A stretch of DNA of 36,924 bases from a virus. This document shows, piece by piece, positions 22,665 through 31,247 of the stretch (positions are counted from its first letter, which is position 1; each line of letters opens with the position of its first letter). The notes beneath the pieces were generated by a model. The model made no database searches, had not been told where the DNA came from, and saw nothing but the letters and a program-made list of their open reading frames with translations. A program made the position numbers and the translations under genes. The stretch covers positions 1-36,924 of the IMG/VR virus record IMGVR_UViG_3300044837_000017; one strand, 5' to 3'.

Positions 22665-25139
22665 TTACGTGACGCTGGTGATGAGTCCACCGACTATTGT
22701 TACGGTGTGAGTACCGAACACAAATGTTCCGGCAGTGCCCGTAGAGCCGTTCACAGATAAGGCACCTGTTACGTGAGCACCGGCAGAATCTAATACAAGC
22801 GGCGTGAATACAGTGCCGCTTAGATCAGTCACATCGAAGTTTAGTGCTGATACCGTGCCGCCTACAGCGTTGAACCTGACAGCAGATGATAGGTTACCTG
22901 CCCCTGCTGCCGTGGACCCTGTGAGAATGCACTCGGTTGTGTCATTAGTTCCCGTGATATTCACACGGCCACCGATGAACGCAGCCCCGCCTCCAGAGGT
23001 TATATTTGCATTTGCCTGCAATGTGCTGGCGCTGAAATTGCCACCTACTGCCCATGTGCCTGTAGATAACTGATGAGTAAAGTTTCCACCGGCAGCGAAG
23101 TTTAGATCGATAATGGTTGTTACATCACTAGCGCCAGCGTTGTTCTGAGACACAAGGATGATTGGTCCACTATCAGGCGCTTGTTGCAAAAGGAAACTAG
23201 TACTGTAAGCACCGCCCAAAGCGATGCCTATGGGCGCTTGTAAAGGACCACCGGCTGATAGGTAATTGCTGCCACCTATATAATTGTTATCGATGCGTAC
23301 TGCGTGACTTGCACATACACCCGGCCCTAGCATTTGAAGAAAAATACCTGCTCCACCGAAGCTTGGATTCGTAGGAGTTGTCTGGTCCCTAACTACAAAT
23401 AGAGCCGACCCTCCGTACGTAGGATAATGTGGATTCTCTACTGCATCATTGACTGCCCAATGCACGCCGTTCTGTTCCAGAATGCAAGCAAAATGGAAGT
23501 CGGTGTTGGCTACAACCTCCGCTCCGGGATACAGATGGTACCCAGATCGAGAGCCTGTGGTCTGTGCTGCTTCTGCTCCCAACTGTGGAAGAACGTTGCC
23601 CTGTATTCCCCCTGCTACATTGTGACCGTAGATAAGGTCTGTACCTGTAAGAGAGCCAAACACAAAGTAGCTGGAACGCATACCAGACAGTGCTAGGTTA
23701 GCGTCGAAGCTGAGATACTGCCCTTGTAGTCCACCTTGGAATATGATCGCCTGATTGTTGGGGTTGCGAAGTTTCATCACCAACGTCTGCTGATGGTTCG
23801 CACCTACCACAGTCACACCCGATGCGCTTATCAGCACCGACTGCTCGGGTTGCTCATTACCTGCTACAGTGACTACGCTTCCTGCCGTAAACAGTTGGAA
23901 TGTGCCGCCGATCATTGCTAGGTTCACGACTACAGTTGTAGACACAGGATTAGCTGCATTCACTTGAGGGTTTGCAATGCTGGCCGTTGCTATACCAATC
24001 GCGGTACTGATAGGTAAGCTGCTGCCTCCTGCTGTAACCGTTACCGGCAATGCGTTGAGATATGTTACCGCAGCGCCGGAGCCTATGTCTAGAGATACTT
24101 GTCCACTACTGCCGGTCATGTTGCCAGCAATCGTACCCTTCGTGATGTTGAGCATGAACGCCCCATCAGTGGTCCAATTAGGATTTACCGATGTTGTGAA
24201 TACTGGGGCGATGTCGCCTATACCAGTTGTCGATACCACAGTACCGTGAAAATAACCGTCGTTCTCAAGAGACTGTAACGTGGCCGCTGTAACGCCTTCA
24301 TCAGACGCCGCGCTTACGCCGCCATCGGCTCGTGTGTACGAGTAGATGCCAGCCGTGTCACCAACAGCATGTTTCCAAAATACACCAGAGCGATTCTGAG
24401 TGATACCGCGTTGTGCGGAGTTCAGGACCACACTCTCATTCAAGGTTGTGGACCATCCACCGGAGTTGCCCAACGACCATCCTGCTCCCCACACATCGTT
24501 CTGGATGAGTGTAGGAGTAAGAGCGCCTGCACCACTCAGAGGATTTAGGTTTGCAGAATATACGTTACCGGCAGAGAACTGTCCCGGCACATACAAACTA
24601 CTGCCGTCACTCTGAAGTGACATAGGCGAGACTATCGATCCGGTTGTCTGGTAGAAGGTTAGGAAGCCAGCGTTGCCAAAGTTTACTCCTCCTCCACCGC
24701 CGCTGCCAGATGCGTTTACTGTTACACCGCCAGAACCATTGTCTATGAGAGTGACATTAGTACCGGATATCAAATTCAATAAACTCTGTGATCCGTTAGT
24801 AACTCCGTCAGTCTTTAGGGCAATAGAAGTACCGCCTGACGATGATACAGTTACATTACCAGAACCGTTATCGGAAAGAGCTACGTTACCGCCTGCCACA
24901 AGATTCAAAATGCTCTGAGAACCGTTGGTACTTCCGTCGGTCTTTAGTGTAATTCCTGACCCACCACCAGTGGGTACATATGCGGAGATGTTACCCGTGG
25001 AATCTGTCTGCCAAGTGATATTGATTTTCCCATCAGGAGGAGCGGGCGTTGTGCTATTCAAGCACGTTTGCCCGTATTCGCGCAGCAGACGGTTCAAGTC
25101 TTTAGTTGGCTGATATTCAAAGAAGTTCTGGTGCGCCAT
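22665..25139 (-). CDS. Tail fibre/spike protein
   Basis: The 824-residue protein is beta-rich throughout, with many Gly, Ser, Thr and Asn residues. Residues 1-65 form a virion-attachment-like head shared with the next fibre gene: a helix before a C/SSTTPA[PA]P motif, then W/FQ-D-x-x-GNISAY. Two copies of the TDG-x-TNGSQS[IL]LNL[VI]-G module follow (about residues 65-140). The long middle and C-terminus look like a beta-helix shaft with short repeats such as FNVTDLSG. It probably binds the host surface. No catalytic residue or chaperone domain was recognised. ATG 25139 follows AGGAGAAATAA. Confidence 0.75.
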   Translation of the reverse strand: MAHQNFFEYQPTKDLNRLLREYGQTCLNSTTPAPPDGKINITWQTDSTGNISAYVPTGGGSGITLKTDGSTNGSQSILNLVAGGNVALSDNGSGNVTVSSSGGTSIALKTDGVTNGSQSLLNLISGTNVTLIDNGSGGVTVNASGSGGGGGVNFGNAGFLTFYQTTGSIVSPMSLQSDGSSLYVPGQFSAGNVYSANLNPLSGAGALTPTLIQNDVWGAGWSLGNSGGWSTTLNESVVLNSAQRGITQNRSGVFWKHAVGDTAGIYSYTRADGGVSAASDEGVTAATLQSLENDGYFHGTVVSTTGIGDIAPVFTTSVNPNWTTDGAFMLNITKGTIAGNMTGSSGQVSLDIGSGAAVTYLNALPVTVTAGGSSLPISTAIGIATASIANPQVNAANPVSTTVVVNLAMIGGTFQLFTAGSVVTVAGNEQPEQSVLISASGVTVVGANHQQTLVMKLRNPNNQAIIFQGGLQGQYLSFDANLALSGMRSSYFVFGSLTGTDLIYGHNVAGGIQGNVLPQLGAEAAQTTGSRSGYHLYPGAEVVANTDFHFACILEQNGVHWAVNDAVENPHYPTYGGSALFVVRDQTTPTNPSFGGAGIFLQMLGPGVCASHAVRIDNNYIGGSNYLSAGGPLQAPIGIALGGAYSTSFLLQQAPDSGPIILVSQNNAGASDVTTIIDLNFAAGGNFTHQLSTGTWAVGGNFSASTLQANANITSGGGAAFIGGRVNITGTNDTTECILTGSTAAGAGNLSSAVRFNAVGGTVSALNFDVTDLSGTVFTPLVLDSAGAHVTGALSVNGSTGTAGTFVFGTHTVTIVGGLITSVT

Positions 25140-25153
25140 TTATTTCTCCTGAT

Positions 25154-25888
25154 TTATACTGAGTAGTAAGGAAGCTTCACAACGGTTGGTGTGCCTGCCA
25201 ATGTGAGAGTAACTTCAACGTAGCCTAGTGGTGTAGCGGGCAACGCTGTGGCTGCTCCGGCTGTAGCTGAAGTAGCTGTGGTTGTGGCGGTCAGGGCCAA
25301 ACTTCCTGCGGTTACTAATCCGCTTCCGCCGTCGATGGTGAATATGGTGGTGTTGTTGCCACTGAATATAAACGAACCCATTGCTCCGCTTAGGTTGGTG
25401 ACATTGAAGTGCAAACTCTCAATACCGCCCGTCTGTAAGTGGCCTCCTCCCTGCATTCCAAGGAAGAAATTTCCATCTGGGCTACCGTTTAGACTTACTA
25501 CGTTGTTAGAGCCGCCGCCGTACGCCAAAACTCCTGTATTCTGATATCCGAAAAGTAGGCTACCAAGGTTTGCCACAACCACACCATTAGCAGTCACGCT
25601 ATTAGGAGTGATGTCTCCAAGTGCCAGTGCGATAGAAGGTGTAGTAGTCGGATTCGTGACTGTAGCTGAGATGCCGTTGGCTACGGTTGTGGATACACTG
25701 GTCACAGTACCTGCGCTGGCCCCGCCTGAAGAGTAGGCCGATATGTTACCGAACCCATCCATCTGGAATGTGACGTTTGAACTGCCGCCCGGCGCTGCTG
25801 GCGTTGTGCTGCTGAGTGTGACCTTGTTGTACTTCAACAGGTAATCGTTCAGATTACTTGGGATTGGTTCCAAAATGTTGTTTGACAT
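25154..25888 (-). CDS. Short tail fibre protein, paralogous head domain
   Basis: The 244-residue product shares its first 60 residues with the 824-residue fibre (NLNDYLLKYNKVTLSSTTPA, then FGNISAYSSGG), suggesting that both attach to the same virion site. A VSVSTTVANGISATVTNPTTTP-like segment and Gly/Asn-rich beta region follow, including a FNVTNLSG motif also present in the long fibre. The final 35 residues (LPATPLGYVEVTL, then VVKLPYYSV) form a compact end domain. ATG 25888 follows AAGGAAGAACA. It is probably an accessory fibre or adaptor. Confidence 0.7.
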   Translation of the reverse strand: MSNNILEPIPSNLNDYLLKYNKVTLSSTTPAAPGGSSNVTFQMDGFGNISAYSSGGASAGTVTSVSTTVANGISATVTNPTTTPSIALALGDITPNSVTANGVVVANLGSLLFGYQNTGVLAYGGGSNNVVSLNGSPDGNFFLGMQGGGHLQTGGIESLHFNVTNLSGAMGSFIFSGNNTTIFTIDGGSGLVTAGSLALTATTTATSATAGAATALPATPLGYVEVTLTLAGTPTVVKLPYYSV

Positions 25889-25897
25889 TGTTCTTCC

Positions 25898-27007
25898 TTA
25901 TGGGGTGGAGCTTAGACGCACATAGTACGTTGTCCCACCGATGACTACCGGTGTGGATAGATTGCTGGCTGTAGCTGATGATGTTGGGGCCGCTTGTGCA
26001 ATCAACACATCTTTTGCATTCCATGTGATGCCTACGCTGGAAAAGCTTGTTAGCGGCGCGTTGTCATCGACAAGAAGCATACCACCAGAGTTATTGAACA
26101 ATCCTGTACTGGTAGGATCGGCTCCTCCGCCTTGATATGGCCTGCCGAAAGAGACTACATTCGCTCCGCTAGGAGGCAATGCCCAATACAGAATGTTGGC
26201 GGGTGATCCGGGGCTATGATTGAACGTATTACTCATGTTCATATCAGTTGCGGATATACCGCCTATAAATGTAGCTGCACCGCTTGTGGTTGATATGGTG
26301 AACGTTGTGGCTAAGCCCGGAGCAATGCCGGTAATACCGTTGTTGCTGATCTGTACTTCGCCTGATCCACTGAGACCGAATGTCTGTATCGTGTTGCCAA
26401 ACTGGTTATTCGTGCTTCTTAGAACTACGTCCAATATGTCAATGCCGCTATCTTGCAGAGTACCGGTAGTATTGCTGAATGACGGTACATTGTTCGCCAC
26501 AGAGGTTGCAGGCGTGGTGCGTATCGTGACGCTACCTGTGCCGTTGTCTGTAAGCTGTATGTTCGCACCGGATACGAGATTTAGCTTGATCTGCGATCCG
26601 TTAGCTGCGCCGTTGGTCTGGAGAAGTATGGATGCTCCACCACCACCACCTAGCCCAAGATTCACGCTTGACGGTACCCACACGCCAATGTTGTACGGAG
26701 ATGGGCTGCTTAGTACCTGCTGTGCGTTCGGACCCCACACAAGCTGTCCTATGGCGCTGTACGCCGACACAAGGTAGAAGGTTCCATTTGGAGACAGCAC
26801 ATCGTTGGGCCATATAGACTGCGCCGGAGATGTGGCGACGTTTCCGCTTGAATCAAGATTGATGCGTACCGTATATCCTGCGGCAATTTGAGTAGTGCCG
26901 TTGACTTGAGCATCTTGGCTCAGTTCAAACACTAGGTACCCGCCTGCAAGAACATTTCCGAGAGCGTCTTGAAAGCCGCCCCCGGTGATTTGGTTCTTAG
27001 TTGCCAT
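25898..27007 (-). CDS. Tail fibre protein with adaptor head domain
   Basis: The 369-residue protein has an N-terminal domain of about 100 residues (FQDALGNVLAGGYLVFEL, IWPNDVLSPNGTFYLVSAY) that is nearly the whole of the next small protein. It continues with a Gly-rich linker, an LQTNGAANGSQIKLNLVSG-type module shared with two other fibres, a beta-rich shaft and a C-terminal domain ending TYYVRLSSTP. It is therefore built as head domain, shared module, and tip. The ATG at 27007 follows AAGGAAAAAAAAAC. Likely a receptor-binding or connecting tail protein. Confidence 0.7.
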   Translation of the reverse strand: MATKNQITGGGFQDALGNVLAGGYLVFELSQDAQVNGTTQIAAGYTVRINLDSSGNVATSPAQSIWPNDVLSPNGTFYLVSAYSAIGQLVWGPNAQQVLSSPSPYNIGVWVPSSVNLGLGGGGGASILLQTNGAANGSQIKLNLVSGANIQLTDNGTGSVTIRTTPATSVANNVPSFSNTTGTLQDSGIDILDVVLRSTNNQFGNTIQTFGLSGSGEVQISNNGITGIAPGLATTFTISTTSGAATFIGGISATDMNMSNTFNHSPGSPANILYWALPPSGANVVSFGRPYQGGGADPTSTGLFNNSGGMLLVDDNAPLTSFSSVGITWNAKDVLIAQAAPTSSATASNLSTPVVIGGTTYYVRLSSTP

Positions 27008-27020
27008 GTTTTTTTTTTCC

Positions 27021-27308
27021 TTACACGGTTAGCGGAATGTTATACGCTACCTCTTGTCCGTTCTGACGATACGTGCTGTACAGGTACACCGCGTTCGATG
27101 GACTCAAACTTGCATTGGGCCATACAGTAGGACTGCCTACCACAACGCCATTAGTGTCCAGTGTGATCTTAGATGTCATTCCTTCACAAAGCTGTGCAGG
27201 GTCCGGTGTATTCACATCGGTACTTATGCTGAGTAGGACATAACCAAAGCTGAGCGGGTTACCCTCTGCGTCCTGAAACGTCGTGATGGGAAACGCTACT
27301 CTTGCCAT
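27021..27308 (-). CDS. Stand-alone copy of tail fibre head domain
   Basis: The 95-residue product matches the N-terminal domain of the neighbouring 369-residue fibre along its length: FQDAEGNPLSFGYVLLSIS, then I-x-LDTNGVVVGSP-x-VWPN-x-SLSPSNAVYLYSTY and GQEV. It has no further domain. It starts at ATG 27308 in a TAATG overlap with the adaptor-like gene before it. It may be a minor tail protein in its own right, a capping subunit, or a remnant of a former fibre. Confidence 0.7.
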   Translation of the reverse strand: MARVAFPITTFQDAEGNPLSFGYVLLSISTDVNTPDPAQLCEGMTSKITLDTNGVVVGSPTVWPNASLSPSNAVYLYSTYRQNGQEVAYNIPLTV

Positions 27309-28222
27309 TACTGACCTCTAGCTTGATTGCCCTGCTGCTGCGTGATGGCCATCTGTGACGGCTGTCCTGAAAGCATCTGCCAATTCTGCAAGAAGATGTT
27401 CAACTGCGTCTCTGTCAATCCCTGATGCGATGACAAAAGTGCAGTGACGAACTTTGAGTTAGCTGTCTGCCAACGGGGATCATCTGAGAACAGCCACATC
27501 ATCGACAAGAACCCCCAGTTATAAATGTGGGAATACTCATCAGGGATAGGTGCCCACGTCTGATTCACACTTGTGAACAGAGGCGGCTTTTGCTGAATGG
27601 TAATTGCAACCGGATACGCTTGGTCTGGAGTTGCCAGTAGACGGAAGGTGATGTTACCAAGTCCGTCGTCGATCTGCGCCGCTATGAAGCTCGGTCTCGA
27701 CTGGCCACTCTCTAGTCCTAGCACAATCTGATTGGTCATCTCTTTCCATGCTAGCGCACCTTGAATGGTGTCTTGCACCGATGACTTCTCAATCCATGCA
27801 AAGGTGTATGATCCTTTGGCCTCCGCGCTTACCGTACCTAGGTTGGTCCATGTCACAGAGTTATCAGCAGTGGTGCCAGCCACAGAGTGATTCCACGATG
27901 GTGCTGAAGCGCCAGTAGTGCCAGCCGTTGTGCACTTCTGACAGTTGCCCGCGTCATCGATGGTGAACCATCCTAGTTTGACGGCTGTGCTGGGGAGGTA
28001 ATTGAATACTGTGTAGTCCTGCTGACCGGCTGCTGTAATGAACCCTATGATGGTCCGATTCCATCGCCACGCGAATGGTGCGCCGACGATGGTCTGTAGG
28101 ATGGTGTTCGCGCTGGTGAGAGCCGGTTCCGCGAAGTTGCCGACAGCAGAGGCACGATTGAAGTTGAACTTCTTTGCCCACTCCATCGTATTGAGTAATG
28201 CGATTGAACTCGATGCTGCCAT
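27308..28222 (-). CDS. Tail tube adaptor-like protein, copy 2
   Basis: The 304-residue protein has an N-terminal helical region with WRWNRTIIGFITAAGQQDYTV (about residues 50-70), which is clearly related to WKWNRT...ISFQQDYFV in the preceding gene. A 60-residue beta module follows (DDAGNCQKCTTAGTTGASAPSW to VTWTNLG), of the type repeated in the nozzle protein. The C-terminal part has PIPDEYSHIYNWGF and a helical end. This resembles T7 gp11-like adaptors that join portal and nozzle. ATG 28222 follows AAGGAGATTCA. Two such copies are unusual, so one may have a specialised job. Confidence 0.7.
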   Translation of the reverse strand: MAASSSIALLNTMEWAKKFNFNRASAVGNFAEPALTSANTILQTIVGAPFAWRWNRTIIGFITAAGQQDYTVFNYLPSTAVKLGWFTIDDAGNCQKCTTAGTTGASAPSWNHSVAGTTADNSVTWTNLGTVSAEAKGSYTFAWIEKSSVQDTIQGALAWKEMTNQIVLGLESGQSRPSFIAAQIDDGLGNITFRLLATPDQAYPVAITIQQKPPLFTSVNQTWAPIPDEYSHIYNWGFLSMMWLFSDDPRWQTANSKFVTALLSSHQGLTETQLNIFLQNWQMLSGQPSQMAITQQQGNQARGQ

Positions 28223-28231
28223 TGAATCTCC

Positions 28232-29347
28232 TTAGGAACCGTTCCAAACTCCGAACGGATATGCTGGGTTGGTTGGGTTGGTTCCTGAACTAGCATCCAT
28301 GATGGAACTGGAAGGATAGAAGCCGTAGTCGTCTGCTTCGCGGTCGGCTTGACGTACTGCCTTGTCGAGCGCCTGTAACCATAGCTCATTCTCTTGAACG
28401 AACTTGGCGCGAATCTTTGGATCAGGGTTGCGGCGGAAGCACTGTGTGAAGAAGCCTTGCTTGAATGCCCATTCCCAGTCATCCGGCAGTGGCTCAAGCG
28501 TCTGTGAGAGTGATTTGAATCTAGGTGCTCTCTTCTGCGCTACTACTTGAATCTGCCAGACCACTCCAGTTTGCGGAGGGATAGGATTCAATCGGAATCC
28601 CTGACCCGAAGGATTGATAGCGGTCCATACAGATGTCCCATCCGTTACTGTCGTTGCAGTCGCAGTGGGATTGATTACTGTAGGATATACCGGTGTAGTT
28701 GGCCATGTTGGTTGTGTGTTCCCACAAGTGCCGTACGTGGTCAAGCACCAGAGATTGCCGTTTGGATCGGTGATCGCGGTGGACGCATTGATAGGCGTCA
28801 GAAGCGTGCCGACAGGATTGGTGTAAATAACGCCGGGGCCGGGATTCTGTTGGCCGGTTTGGTTAGACCCGGAAACATCTGTTTGTCCGGATGGATTGTT
28901 TACCGTAGGTCCGAGAGGTGCAGCGCCCCATGTGCCAGACTGAAGCACGGAATTAGGTAGCCAGCAAATCTTTCCGGGATAGCCGCTCTGGTCGTACGTT
29001 ACTTCCAAATCCTTCTTTACTTCGATCTGCTGCTTCTGCTTGGGGATTGCCGTTTGATTTAGGTAGGAAGCCCAGCAACTCTCAAGCCAGCCGATATTTA
29101 TTACACCGGGGACAAAGTAGTCTTGCTGAAAGCTGATAGTTGTGAACGGCTTCACATTGGTACGGTTCCATTTCCAATTGTACGGCTGGGCGGCTGGGCC
29201 TCCGTTGATGATGGCTTGCATCACGTCGTTGGCAATAGAAATGGCTGGAGAGAATGCAAATCCACCGGTAGCAAGAGCCGGAGCAACGTCTCCTAGTGTG
29301 GACGCATCATCGACGACTTCTTTTAGGGTAATGGTGGAATTAGGCAT
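28232..29347 (-). CDS. Tail tube adaptor-like protein, copy 1
   Basis: The 371-residue protein shares the architecture of the downstream copy: a helical N-terminus (ISIANDVMQAIINGG, then WKWNRT and QQDYF), a central beta module containing DPNGNLWCLTTYGTCGN and VTDGTSVWTAINP, and a C-terminal helical part beginning PLPDDWEWAFKQGFF. Its C-terminus ends in a flexible stretch with NPTNPAYPFG. Position between head-proximal genes and the nozzle, plus the helical bundle, suits the adaptor ring between portal and tail. ATG 29347 follows GGAGATCATAA. Confidence 0.7.
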   Translation of the reverse strand: MPNSTITLKEVVDDASTLGDVAPALATGGFAFSPAISIANDVMQAIINGGPAAQPYNWKWNRTNVKPFTTISFQQDYFVPGVINIGWLESCWASYLNQTAIPKQKQQIEVKKDLEVTYDQSGYPGKICWLPNSVLQSGTWGAAPLGPTVNNPSGQTDVSGSNQTGQQNPGPGVIYTNPVGTLLTPINASTAITDPNGNLWCLTTYGTCGNTQPTWPTTPVYPTVINPTATATTVTDGTSVWTAINPSGQGFRLNPIPPQTGVVWQIQVVAQKRAPRFKSLSQTLEPLPDDWEWAFKQGFFTQCFRRNPDPKIRAKFVQENELWLQALDKAVRQADREADDYGFYPSSSIMDASSGTNPTNPAYPFGVWNGS

Positions 29348-29406
29348 TTATGATCTCCGAAAATTCTGTCCGGCTATAACGGAACGCGCGTTGAATTTCA
29401 CAAGCG

Positions 29407-29422
29407 CCGATCTATGGATCGG
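29407..29422 (-). other. Hairpin after zinc-ribbon virion gene
   Basis: CCGATC (29407-29412) and GATCGG (29417-29422) form a perfect 6-bp stem with a 4-base loop five bases beyond the stop of the gene at 29427. No T run follows on the minus strand, so it is more likely an RNA-stabilising or processing element than a terminator. Confidence 0.5.
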
Positions 29423-29426
29423 GGTC

Positions 29427-30044
29427 TTAGCGCAACGTTACGTCGCGGGTCTGTTCACGGTAAAACTCACCGTTGTCCGAGAACCGGAAAGCCACGCCCG
29501 AAGACGTAACATTCTTGGTCTGGAACTCAAGCGCAGTCTCGTACGTACGAAGTGCAATTTCGTACAGGTCTGCGTTCGTGTAGTCCTTCTTGATAGGCGG
29601 CTTCCACGTTTTGCCGCAACGCTGGCAACGAACCCATGTGTCACCATGTGCCATCGTGTGCTTTATTACGCAATAGTCAGGAGAGTCACCCTTACCGCCG
29701 ATGACGCCTGCCGCTCCGTTGCCGCCCTTCTTATGATTGCAACGCTTCTGGTGGGTCTTCTCGTTCTTCTCGATCTGAGAGATCGTCTGGCCATTTGTGA
29801 GCGCCTTCTGGCGGTTGTTCTCGCGCTTCAACTCGCGCTCTGCCAGACGCTCTTCGATGTCCTGAAGCTCGGCCTTCTTGGTGCGCAGTGTAAGCTGCTG
29901 AGTCTCTAACTCAAATTTCTTTGCTTCGAGTTCAAGTTTCTTGGACTCAAGTGTAATTGCTGCCAACTCCGCTTCCATCTCTGGGACGGTCTGCTTAGGG
30001 GCGTTTCCGGCATTTGGTGCTTGTAGTTTATTCTGATCTGACAT
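29427..30044 (-). CDS. Coiled-coil protein with zinc-binding domain
   Basis: The 205-residue product has a long coiled coil (residues 22-78, rich in Glu, Leu and Lys). A zinc-type cluster follows: Cys102 and His104 (RCNHKK), Cys125, His129 and His133, then RCQRCGKTW with Cys140 and Cys143. The arrangement suggests one or two zinc sites. The remaining 60 residues look helical then beta. ATG 30044 follows AGGAGG at ten bases. It lies between head and adaptor genes and may be a minor virion or assembly protein. The family is not recognised. Confidence 0.7.
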   Translation of the reverse strand: MSDQNKLQAPNAGNAPKQTVPEMEAELAAITLESKKLELEAKKFELETQQLTLRTKKAELQDIEERLAERELKRENNRQKALTNGQTISQIEKNEKTHQKRCNHKKGGNGAAGVIGGKGDSPDYCVIKHTMAHGDTWVRCQRCGKTWKPPIKKDYTNADLYEIALRTYETALEFQTKNVTSSGVAFRFSDNGEFYREQTRDVTLR

Positions 30045-30066
30045 TTATTCCTATCCTCCTTAGGGA

Positions 30067-30720
30067 TTAGTCCTTCACGTCAAGGCTGCTGCCGTTGTTG
30101 CGGAATGATTGCAGCGTTGCGTTGTATCTGTGGTACTGGGGAGTTACATCTGGTTTACCAAATACCTTGTTCGCCTTCTCCTCACTGATGACTCCCTTGA
30201 GAATCAACTGTAGAAGGCATGTGCGCCATCCGCGACGACGCTCGTTTGTCGGCGCTCCATGCGAATCAAAATTCATCATGGATAGTTCAGGCATGTACCC
30301 GTACGTTGCCCAGCACCCAACCTCAAGAGCTTCTGCTCCGGGATTCTTGGTGTACAGCAACGTGACTTTATCGGGCTGTGGGTGAGCGCGGTAATAGCAG
30401 ATCACACCGGCTTTGCGTAGAAGACCGATGAACTCAGCGTGGTTCATGATTACGCCGATACGAGCTTGTGTATCTGCGTACTCTTCAGGCTTGAGCCACT
30501 GGTAGTCTTTTGCAATCTCTTGGTTGATCTCTTGCTGTCTGTGAAGCTCTTCTTTATTCTCGCTGCTAGTCTGGTCTTCTTCGTACATGTGCTCGGCGTA
30601 CGCTGCGACCGCTGCTTCGAGATTAGGATCAAGCTTCTCAATCATCTCGGCTGCGTATGCATCCCAAGGATTGATATCTTGATTCTGAAATGTTCCTGAT
30701 ACTGCTTGTGGTGCTGCCAT
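30067..30720 (-). CDS. Unknown protein in virion operon
   Basis: The 217-residue product is probably soluble. Its first 80 residues are helical and acidic (MYEEDQTSSENKEELHRQQ), and the remainder mixes strands and helices with several Trp and Cys (ICYYRAHP, LEVGCWATYGYMP, NERRRGWRTCLLQ). No membrane or catalytic motif is recognised. It starts at ATG 30720 behind GGAGG. Gene order suggests a role in head completion or assembly, but nothing shows it directly. Confidence 0.65.
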   Translation of the reverse strand: MAAPQAVSGTFQNQDINPWDAYAAEMIEKLDPNLEAAVAAYAEHMYEEDQTSSENKEELHRQQEINQEIAKDYQWLKPEEYADTQARIGVIMNHAEFIGLLRKAGVICYYRAHPQPDKVTLLYTKNPGAEALEVGCWATYGYMPELSMMNFDSHGAPTNERRRGWRTCLLQLILKGVISEEKANKVFGKPDVTPQYHRYNATLQSFRNNGSSLDVKD

Positions 30721-30740
30721 CGGCCTCCTCTGACCTCAGA

Positions 30741-30836
30741 CTAAAAAATGTGTCTACTCAGCACCGACACCTTGCAAGTGATCGTTATACGGTGTGAGTA
30801 GTGCAACCACACTGACTGGCCGGTCGAGTGGGTCAC
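30741..30836 (-). CDS. Doubtful 31-residue reading frame
   Basis: In the 200-base gap 30721-30920, GTG 30836 opens a 31-residue frame behind AGGAAG at nine bases. The product is short, with a HYSHRITITCKVSVL strand-like core. It may be a genuine tiny gene or chance. The gap also holds several short inverted repeats, such as a GGGT/ACCC hairpin near 30870, and no clear promoter. Confidence 0.25.
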   Translation of the reverse strand: MTHSTGQSVWLHYSHRITITCKVSVLSRHIF

Positions 30837-30920
30837 AAAAATACGCTTCCTGTTGGCCCGCACGTTTCGGGTAATCCACCCTACTTATGCGAACAGGTCG
30901 CGCTTATAAAACTTGTTGGG

Positions 30921-31208
30921 TTACTCGCTCTTGTGAGCTTCTACAAAGGCGAATGCTTTCCTGATCTCCGCGACCATGTAGTCATAGTCCTGTGGGCCAC
31001 AGTCAAACAAAGCGCTCCCCCACAGTTCCCCAAATGCTTCCTCTGCTTCGCTCGGAGACTCTAATAGAGCTTCGACCGACGCGTCACGTTGGGCAATGAT
31101 AGCCTCTTCACGCCGACGCAAATTTCTGTTTACGATACGTAGTGCCCGGTTCTGCTGTCGGGTAACACTGCGTACGTCCTCCTGATACTTACAAATATCA
31201 CATGCCAT
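30921..31208 (-). CDS. Small Cys-containing helical protein, unknown
   Basis: I chose ATG 31208, nine bases after GAGGAG, over ATG 31232, which has no ribosome-binding site. The shorter product has 95 residues. It starts with MACDICKYQ (a C-x-x-C knuckle) and then a strongly basic helix (RQQNRALRIVNRNLRRREEAI), followed by an acidic helical C-terminal half. No second Cys pair is present, so zinc binding would need dimerisation. It lies between the decoration-type gene and the unknown 217-residue gene. Function unknown. Confidence 0.6.
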   Translation of the reverse strand: MACDICKYQEDVRSVTRQQNRALRIVNRNLRRREEAIIAQRDASVEALLESPSEAEEAFGELWGSALFDCGPQDYDYMVAEIRKAFAFVEAHKSE

Positions 31209-31247
31209 ATTTGGCGGCTCCTCTTCCGCCATTCTGGTTGGTATTGC

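Noticed and set aside
30862-30880. GGATTACC hairpin resembling the MS2 coat protein operator
   Set aside because: Only the loop and two or three base pairs agree; the lower stem is missing, so it is most likely coincidence.
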